NCBI GenBank assembly: GCA_022843955.1
Contig: JALHMQ010000032.1
Span: forward strand, 1-49,238
DNA: 49,238 nt
Reading direction: 5' to 3'
Source of the DNA: Burkholderiaceae bacterium
GTDB lineage: Bacteria > Pseudomonadota > Gammaproteobacteria > Burkholderiales > Burkholderiaceae_F
In this document: piece after piece, positions 44,473 to 49,238 of the stretch
How positions within the stretch are numbered: the first letter of the stretch is position 1
Layout: every line of letters begins with the position of its first letter
Notes under the pieces: model-generated
The model's input: only the letters and a program-made list of their open reading frames with translations
What the model was told of the DNA's origin: nothing
Database searches by the model: none
Program-made: the position numbers and the translations under genes

Positions 44473-46527
44473 CTATGCGCGCAGCGTGTCGGCCAGCCGC
44501 TGGGTCTGCGCCGACGGCGCGCGACCGAGCACAACCGAAAGCTGCTGGCGCAGCGCGCGATAGACCTCCAGCGCGGCGTTTGTTTCGCCGGCATCGCGCA
44601 ACAGCGCGATCAGCCGCCGCGCGATCTCCTCGTCGAGCGGATTGAGTTCGATCGCTTTTCTATAGAGAGTCTGCGCTTCGCCGGCCGCAGAACTGCGTTC
44701 CAGGTATTCACCCAGCATCGTCACCAGGCGCACGAAGCGGCTGCGCAGCCGTTCCTGTGGCGTCAGCATCCAGGGTGCTTCCTGCTGGTCGGCCAGAAAG
44801 TGGCCCGCGTACAGCACGAGCGCCTCGGCCCCGTCGAAGCGCGCGCGGGCGCCGTCGTGGCGTCGAAGTGCGGCCTCGGTGGACTCGACCGATCGCTCGA
44901 AGGCGAGCGCATCGACCCACACGCGATTCGGGTCGATGCGTACGCTGGCGCCGTCGAACAACACCGCGTCGGCGTCGTCGAGCAGTTTGCGTAGTCGATG
45001 CAACGCGGTGCGGAATGCGCCGCGCCCGAGATCGCCTTCCAGTTCAGGCCACAGCGACGCGGTGACCCGGTCAGCCGCGACCGTCAGGCCCGGGCTGCCG
45101 GCGACGTACTGCAGCAGTTCAAGCGTCTTGCGCGGCACTTTCCCGCTCGCAGCGAGTGGAGCGGCACTTGCCGACAGCTCGAAGCGGCCCAGCGTCGCGA
45201 TGCGCAGCTTCCACGGCCACGCCGCTGCATAGCCGGGTGACGTGAGCTTGCGCAGATCCACCAGCTTGCGCGCGTACGGCGCGGCTTCGATGTTCAGGCG
45301 CAGCGCGGCTTCAACCAGTTGACCCGCGACCTCGGGTACCGGGCGGAAGCCGAACCACTGCATGCGGTCGGCCTCGGCAAACGCCTGCTGCAGCAACGCG
45401 CGCGCGTGATCGGGCGGCTCGTTTCTCAGCACCGCGTACGCACGCAGGAACAGCGCAATCGATTGCTGCTGCTCCTGCTGGGTTCCTGCCGACTGTGCGG
45501 CGACCTTCTCCATCGCCGCCAGGCCGACCGCGTGATCGCCGTGGCGGGCGCAGGCGTAGGCGTACGTCGTGTACAGCATCGCCGCGTCGCAGGTAGGGTA
45601 GGCGCTTTGCTCGAGCAACTCGACCGCAGTGCGTGCGCAATAAACGGCGTTGCCCGCGTGTGTGGGGCTGTGCAGCGCATAGCGCGCCTGCAGGTGGTGG
45701 CGGCGTGCCACGTCGTACAACCGGGTCGGGTCGAGCGCCTGCAGCATCTGCTCGAACAGCGGGTCGAGGCCTGCCGGCCCTTCGCGGCCGAGCCGCAGGA
45801 AGACTTCTTCGTGGCAGATGTCGAACAGCGCGCTTCGCAGGTTCTCGCGGACCGCCAGCTCTCGCCCCTGCGCGAACATTTGCATGCCGCGCGGGTCTGG
45901 CAGGGTGTAGCCGAACGCAACACCGGCCGCGTGCAGCCACCGTGTCCGTGCCGGCGCGTCAGCGGCATCGAGATACGGGGTGGCGCACGCCACGGCGGCT
46001 TCCATGCCGGCGATGTCATCGTTGTGCGCGGACAGATACACGGCGGCGGCCGCCGCCGTCAGGCATAGCGAGCTGTGCGCGTCGGTGCGTCTTTGCACCG
46101 TGTCGAGATGTCCGATGATGCGCCGCGCCAGTGCGAGCGGTGGCAGTCCGGGTAACGGCTTGATTGCCGCGGCCCACGCGGCGCCGACCAGCGCATGAAG
46201 TTCATGCTCGGCGTCAAGCGCGGGCCAGCCCGGCGCGAGCGCGGCTTCGAGCCTTTCGCGCCACAGCGCATGGGCACGGAAGTCGCGCCGTTGTACATGC
46301 ATCCACTCGCACATCGCCGCCGCCGCGCACAGGCGGCCACCCTGCGAGCCGGCAAGCTCGAAATCCCGCCAGCAGCGCTCGATCTCGCGCGCCGCGCCGG
46401 GGTCGTCGTGCACGATGCGCCCGTGCGCCAGGGACAGGCGCTGCCATGGGTCGAGCGGTGTCGGCATCGATGTGACTCTCTCGCGCGTACCTGCCGGCGC
46501 GCTGGCCGGGTTCCGGACGATCGTCAC
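44473..46527 (-). CDS. SARP-like regulator with OmpR-type DNA-binding and BTAD domains
   Basis: 684 residues from GTG 46527, whose start overlaps the stop of a 36-codon upstream ORF (GTGA). ATG 46467 is the alternative (GAGAGAG 8 bases upstream). Residues ~1-430 are TPR-like helices (YTTYAYACARHGDHAVGLAA, ARALLQQAFAEADRMQWFG). Residues ~438-540 are a winged HTH (LRIATLGRFELSASAAPLA, AFRTALHRLRKLLDDADAV). Residues ~542-684 are the BTAD domain (YAGHFLADQQEAPWM, AIELNPLDEEIARRLIALLR, ALRQQLSVVLG). No NB-ARC ATPase. It probably activates the neighbouring lipoprotein genes and itself through the shared element. Confidence 0.85.
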   Translation of the reverse strand: MTIVRNPASAPAGTRERVTSMPTPLDPWQRLSLAHGRIVHDDPGAAREIERCWRDFELAGSQGGRLCAAAAMCEWMHVQRRDFRAHALWRERLEAALAPGWPALDAEHELHALVGAAWAAAIKPLPGLPPLALARRIIGHLDTVQRRTDAHSSLCLTAAAAAVYLSAHNDDIAGMEAAVACATPYLDAADAPARTRWLHAAGVAFGYTLPDPRGMQMFAQGRELAVRENLRSALFDICHEEVFLRLGREGPAGLDPLFEQMLQALDPTRLYDVARRHHLQARYALHSPTHAGNAVYCARTAVELLEQSAYPTCDAAMLYTTYAYACARHGDHAVGLAAMEKVAAQSAGTQQEQQQSIALFLRAYAVLRNEPPDHARALLQQAFAEADRMQWFGFRPVPEVAGQLVEAALRLNIEAAPYARKLVDLRKLTSPGYAAAWPWKLRIATLGRFELSASAAPLAASGKVPRKTLELLQYVAGSPGLTVAADRVTASLWPELEGDLGRGAFRTALHRLRKLLDDADAVLFDGASVRIDPNRVWVDALAFERSVESTEAALRRHDGARARFDGAEALVLYAGHFLADQQEAPWMLTPQERLRSRFVRLVTMLGEYLERSSAAGEAQTLYRKAIELNPLDEEIARRLIALLRDAGETNAALEVYRALRQQLSVVLGRAPSAQTQRLADTLRA

Positions 46528-46634
46528 CTTTCCGGCGGCGCCGGCGACCGGCGCACGCAGGTGGGGCGGCAGCGTGATCGCGCCCCGGTCCGAAACATGC
46601 CTGGTGGATCCTTATCGCTGCATCGTGCCTTCAT
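46524..46634 (-). CDS. Upstream ORF coupled to the SARP-like gene
   Basis: 36 codons starting ATG 46634 with AGGAGG 4 bases upstream (46639-46644), the best ribosome site in this gap. The peptide is basic (MKARCSDKDPPGMFRTGARS and on) with three Cys. Its TGA overlaps the GTG of the regulator by 4 bases, the usual layout of translational coupling. It may be a leader peptide, or a sign that the regulator's real start differs. Not a known family. Confidence 0.45.
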   Translation of the reverse strand: MKARCSDKDPPGMFRTGARSRCRPTCVRRSPAPPER

Positions 46635-46646
46635 TCGTCCTCCTGC

Positions 46647-46693
46647 CAACATAGCGTGCGGGCGGAACCGAGTTTGAACCCGGAAACAGGGAC
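46647..46693 (-). promoter_or_regulatory. Shared two-block element, copy C
   Basis: Minus strand: GTCCCTGTTTCCGGGTTCA, 17 bases, ACGCTATGTTG. It is close to copies A and B and has identical spacing. It ends 12 bases before the upstream ORF and about 120 bases before the regulator GTG. This suggests autoregulation of the SARP-like gene. Confidence 0.6.
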
Positions 46694-46759
46694 AAGCGAA
46701 CGTGAAGAACCGGCAGCCGATGTCTTCCGCGTCGTGATGGGCAGGCCTAGCATCGGCAC

Positions 46760-47155
46760 ATGGCACTCTAAGGCATAGCCGTTGCGCTGGTGGAAGACGA
46801 CGACAAGTTCCAGGTCGCGCTGTGCAACGTTGTGAACGCGGCTGATGGCTTGTGTCTGCTGGGCGCCGCGACGACGCTGTCCGAGGGCCGCGCGCTATTG
46901 GCGCGCCTGGCTCTCGACATGCAGCCCGACGTTCTGCTGGTCGATCTGGAGCTGCCTGACGGCTCGGGTCCCGCGCTGATCGAAGAGACGCGGCGCCGGC
47001 ATCCCGAGTGCGACGTGATGATGGTGACGGTGTTCGGCGACGAGCGCAACATGCTGCGGGCGCTGGCGTGTGGTGCTTCCGGTTACCTGCTGAAGGATCT
47101 GCCAGGCCCGGAACTGGCGGAGCGCATTCGCCGCTTGCACGCGGGCGGAGGATAG
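46760..47155 (+). pseudogene. Broken NarL/LuxR-type response regulator, receiver part only
   Basis: From ATG 46760 the frame reads M-A-L-stop-G-I-A-V-A-L-V-E-D-D, so a TAA stands at codon 4 of what would be a normal start. From GTG 46790 the receiver is complete: EDDDKF acids, phospho-Asp in LLVDLELPDGSG (~residue 52), MMVTVFGDE and SGYLLKDLPGPELAERI with the Lys. It stops after HAGGG, where a LuxR HTH should follow. No sensor kinase is near. It is either a relic or a translated stand-alone receiver. Confidence 0.65.
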
Positions 47156-47295
47156 TGTTTTCTAACGCCCCTTTTTCTTCCCTACGGCACCCCGAACACG
47201 GCACCCTACGCGCTTGAGTCTGTCTTTGAAGGAGCAGCAAGCGATATGTGTCCGCATTCAATGAAGTGTCAGGCGTGTCTTTGCAATTCACTTGT

Positions 47296-47598
47296 CTAAA
47301 AATTCCAGGTTTCACCGTAGCGCATAGGTAAGAGTCGATCTCCGAACTGATCTCGAAGGTGCCGGAAATCTAGAACCCCCTCGCAAAACAGCTCGATGGC
47401 CCTTTCGTCTTCGGGATTCAACACGCGGCCGTTCTCAGCGACTGCGCGTCTAAGCTCTTCCGCTACCTTCGCCCTTTCAGCCAACGAGAGCGCATCGATC
47501 TTGGCATCCGCTTCGGCTTCAATACGCGCAAGCTCGTGGTCGAGTTCCCCACTCTCTAGCGGCTGGAGCTTTCCATCGAGGTCGCGGCTGAACTTCAT
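47296..47598 (-). CDS. Small helical protein, possibly VbhA-like antitoxin
   Basis: 100 residues from ATG 47598, chosen for GGGAGG just upstream; the longer frame has no support. The text is highly charged and helical: LARIEAEADAKIDALSLAER, then AEELRRAVAENGRVLNPEDE and ELFCEGVLDFRHLRDQFG. The last part resembles VbhA/Fic-antitoxin small domains (GLxPSPE...L..y..GxIs..el) but the inhibitory (S/T)xxxE(G/N) motif reads RAVAEN, without Ser/Thr. No Fic toxin gene is in the window. Lower GC than the chromosome genes. The family call is weak. Confidence 0.55.
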   Translation of the reverse strand: MKFSRDLDGKLQPLESGELDHELARIEAEADAKIDALSLAERAKVAEELRRAVAENGRVLNPEDERAIELFCEGVLDFRHLRDQFGDRLLPMRYGETWNF

Positions 47599-47792
47599 GT
47601 GCCTCCCTTGTTTTCGAACGGCAGTTTTTCGATTCATCCGGATCCGGACTCCGTTTGTCCAGAAGCCGAGCGGAGGACTCAATCCGCCGATTCACTCCTG
47701 CGCGTGGCGCGGGCGCGCGGCGAGGCGATCGATATCGACCTGTTCCGCCGGTGCGCGATGTTCCGGGCCATCCCGATTGAGACCGAGGCGGC

Positions 47793-47975
47793 ATGAGCTT
47801 CGTTCTCCGCGGGTGGCGCGCAGCCCTCTATGCAGGCAGGAACCCTGAAGTGCAGGCGCTCACACGAGCGCCTGCACTGTTCGAAATCCCGGTCCCTCTG
47901 AGCCGGGACGATGTCAACGCATGGAATCGCTTCTTCGCGATCGCACACATCTCGGACAGCCACGGCGCTCATTGA
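47793..47975 (+). CDS. Short ORF of uncertain status, overlapping an upstream frame by ATGA
   Basis: 60 codons (MSFVLRGWRAALYAGRNPEV and on, ending HISDSHGAH). Its ATG overlaps the TGA of an upstream open frame whose last ~37 residues (SADSLLRVARARGEAIDIDL to ETEAA) look gene-like but have no clear start. The ATGA junction suggests former coupling. The ORF contains a perfect 13-bp hairpin (47849-47878). It may be the remains of an accessory operon. Not recognised. Confidence 0.3.
   Translation: MSFVLRGWRAALYAGRNPEVQALTRAPALFEIPVPLSRDDVNAWNRFFAIAHISDSHGAH
47849..47878. other. Perfect 13-bp hairpin
   Basis: AGTGCAGGCGCTC (47849-47861) and its exact complement (47866-47878) are separated by only ACAC. 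There is no T-run after it on either strand. It could be a protein-binding palindrome or an RNA element; it overlaps a doubtful short ORF. Confidence 0.6.
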
Positions 47976-48433
47976 TCACCGTCATTCCCGAAACGACGGC
48001 GCGAAAACACGACGAAGCCTAAGCCGAATGCCCCACTCAGCAGGATCCCAAGTGCGATGTAGGTTGAGCGATCGCTTAGGAACAGCGACATCGGGGCGGA
48101 TAGACCGCCGTATTCAAGCCCCGTCGCGGCCTGCTCAATCAACTTCCCGAAGCTATACACAACCGCAGGGAGCATTACGCCGACTACGAGCAACGCGAAG
48201 ACTAGATAGCCTGAGCGAACAAGTTGGAGGGCCAACGAGGCCCCCATCATCAGCGAAAGAACCCCGCTTGCCGCTACTGCATAAACGCCCAGCGAGGGAG
48301 CCAGTGCGCCCGAAAGGCCGAGCGCCAGCATGACGAAAATGCCGATAAACGACGCCAGAGCCAGCCGAGATGAGCAAAGCGCCATAGGTACCTTCAGCAA
48401 CGCCTTCTTGCCCAAGTCATGCAGTTGGCCCAC
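47969..48433 (-). CDS. Small polytopic membrane protein
   Basis: 154 residues with about four membrane spans: ALASFIGIFVMLALGLSGAL, YAVAASGVLSLMMGASLALQ, YLVFALLVVGVMLPAVVYSF and YIALGILLSGAFGLGFVVF, ending in RRRFGNDGDQ. The start may be the GTG at 48433 or Met17 (48385). Base composition is less GC-rich than the main chromosome genes. Followed upstream by an Imm33-type gene on the same strand, which may hint at an immunity or stress role, but this is a guess. Confidence 0.65.
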   Translation of the reverse strand: MGQLHDLGKKALLKVPMALCSSRLALASFIGIFVMLALGLSGALAPSLGVYAVAASGVLSLMMGASLALQLVRSGYLVFALLVVGVMLPAVVYSFGKLIEQAATGLEYGGLSAPMSLFLSDRSTYIALGILLSGAFGLGFVVFSRRRFGNDGDQ

Positions 48434-48579
48434 CTAGCTGCCGCATTGCCCTGGCCAATGAGCAAAAGCGAACCAGCCATTGTGGTAGTTTGCGTCATCC
48501 CACCCACGTACAGAGTTCCGCGGAAGTCCGCTTTGTAGTACCGACGCTGCCTCTTAGCCACTTCGGCTCCTGGCCGCAC
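48434..48579. other. Gap between the membrane-protein and Imm33-type genes
   Basis: 146 bases. A minus-strand 61-codon frame (48394-48579) crosses it, but its text resembles no family and it overlaps the membrane-protein gene. I see no clear promoter or terminator. Confidence 0.35.
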
Positions 48580-48960
48580 TCAGTTGTCATAGCAAGAGCC
48601 GTTAGCGGACGCGCCGCATTCCCCAAGTAATGCGGGGTCAAACCATACGTCTTCCTGGTGAGGTGCAAGAAGAACTCGCCAACCTGGCTCCAGACCAAGG
48701 TAAGGAACAATGCCAGCGCAAATGCCGGAGAGATGCTCAACGTGGAGCGGTTGGAAGAAGTCCGGCGAATCAGAGAGAACTTCGCCGCCCCAGATGTACC
48801 AGCCGCATGTGTCTGCCTCGGGCTTGTGCCTTAGCGCGTTGAGCGGCAGCTGATTGAGAGTGCCAAGGGCGATCCCCACCTTCGCGCTCGGCTCGCTTTG
48901 AACGAACGCCGCACCGAACCTCATGCAGACTTGACGCTGACTGATGGGGTCAATCATCAC
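48580..48960 (-). CDS. Imm33 (DUF2185)-type immunity protein, orphan
   Basis: 126 residues. CGWYIWGGEVLSDSPDFFQP, then LHVEHLSGICAGIVPYLGLE, PGWRVLLAP and DVWFDPALL are the Imm33/DUF2185 blocks in order (about 52-112). Such proteins protect against polymorphic or T6SS-type toxins and are often kept as orphans. No toxin gene is in the window, though the sequence ends 278 bases further on. Start ATG 48960 or the next Met. Low-GC accessory surroundings. Confidence 0.75.
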   Translation of the reverse strand: MMIDPISQRQVCMRFGAAFVQSEPSAKVGIALGTLNQLPLNALRHKPEADTCGWYIWGGEVLSDSPDFFQPLHVEHLSGICAGIVPYLGLEPGWRVLLAPHQEDVWFDPALLGECGASANGSCYDN

Positions 48961-49130
48961 CTTCGTCCTATGCCCGCTCGTGGCCGCACGCAGCGGTCAT
49001 CAGATCGCCGCCAAGCGGGCATTGCAGCCGAACTCCGGGCGCACGTCCAGAGGTGCAAATCGATTCATGCTGTTGCCTACCAGGACGTCGGCTTTCTGCC
49101 GACCTCATGATCTGAGCTGTCGTTAAGGGT
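48961..49130. other. Right-end stretch without a clear gene
   Basis: 170 bases up to the palindrome. Short open frames exist on the plus strand but carry no family pattern. GCCCGCT (about 48970) and AGCGGGC (about 49014) form a weak pair. Confidence 0.35.
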
Positions 49131-49198
49131 TGGCCGATGCCTGCCCGAGCTCGGGACGACGCAAGTTCTTGCGCAGCCGCCAGGGCAGGCGTTGGCCA
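49131..49198. repeat. Cloverleaf-like inverted repeat
   Basis: Outer arms TGGCCGATGCCTGCCC (49131-49146) and GGGCAGGCGTTGGCCA (49183-49198) are complementary apart from two positions. Between them are two smaller perfect palindromes, CCCGAGCTCGGG (49144-49155) and GCAAGTTCTTGC (49161-49172). The window ends 40 bases later, so the context is cut off. It may be a mobile-element end, a terminator of a gene outside the window, or a recombination site. Confidence 0.6.
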
Positions 49199-49238
49199 AG
49201 CCTCGAGGGAGGAAACCGCGACTTGCGCCAGTCAGATG

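Noticed and set aside
49131-49198. The cloverleaf palindrome as an integron attC site
   Set aside because: GTTGGCC and GTTAAGG near its ends do not fit GTTRRRY, so the end motifs fail.

Overview
The window looks like chromosomal DNA of a high-GC betaproteobacterium, probably Burkholderiales. The reasons are a TctC/Bug-type substrate-binding protein, a DUF2917 gene divergent from a GcvA-like LysR gene, a DUF6279-type lipoprotein, a fused isobutyryl-CoA mutase (icmF), many lipoproteins with a Cys-Gly-rich lipobox, and frequent GTG starts. No rRNA, tRNA, CRISPR array or intact insertion sequence was seen. All family assignments come from reading motifs; no database search was run.

Layout. (1) 1-311: 3' end of icmF. 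(2) 324-3037: a tight, visibly lower-GC, minus-strand three-gene operon of a MazG-like nucleotide pyrophosphohydrolase, a thymidylate-synthase-like protein, and a uracil-DNA-glycosylase-like protein fused to a Panacea-like domain. It is followed by an attC-like palindrome and gene debris (NYN and antitoxin remnants). This is the best candidate for an undescribed system. (3) 3.5-9.5 kb: metabolic genes mixed with accessory modules, namely a HigBA-type toxin-antitoxin pair between two near-identical GFA genes and a DUF433/DUF5615 toxin-antitoxin pair. (4) 9.5-24.3 kb: tautomerase, DUF2917/LysR, a GT-C membrane enzyme, a TPR diguanylate cyclase, a lipoprotein with five about 164-residue repeats, a core methionine synthase (MesD-like), two tiny Pro/Arg-rich ORFs, two secreted low-complexity repeat proteins, a Bug protein and a cluster of interspersed repeats.

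(5) 24.3-36.8 kb: mostly housekeeping. It holds an SRAP protein, an ornithine-cyclodeaminase-family protein, an HExxH lipoprotein, a TPMT-type methyltransferase, a sodium/solute symporter, glmU and glmS (UDP-GlcNAc synthesis), and an Lrp-type regulator divergent from glmS. (6) 36.8-37.9 kb: about 1 kb with no convincing complete gene. (7) 37.9-46.7 kb: minus-strand lipoproteins, two of them large, and a SARP/BTAD-type regulator. The two large lipoproteins and the regulator share an upstream element of two conserved blocks separated by exactly 17 bases, suggesting one regulon. (8) 46.7-49.2 kb: an accessory end with a broken receiver gene, a possible VbhA-like antitoxin, a small membrane protein, an orphan Imm33-type immunity gene and strong palindromes.
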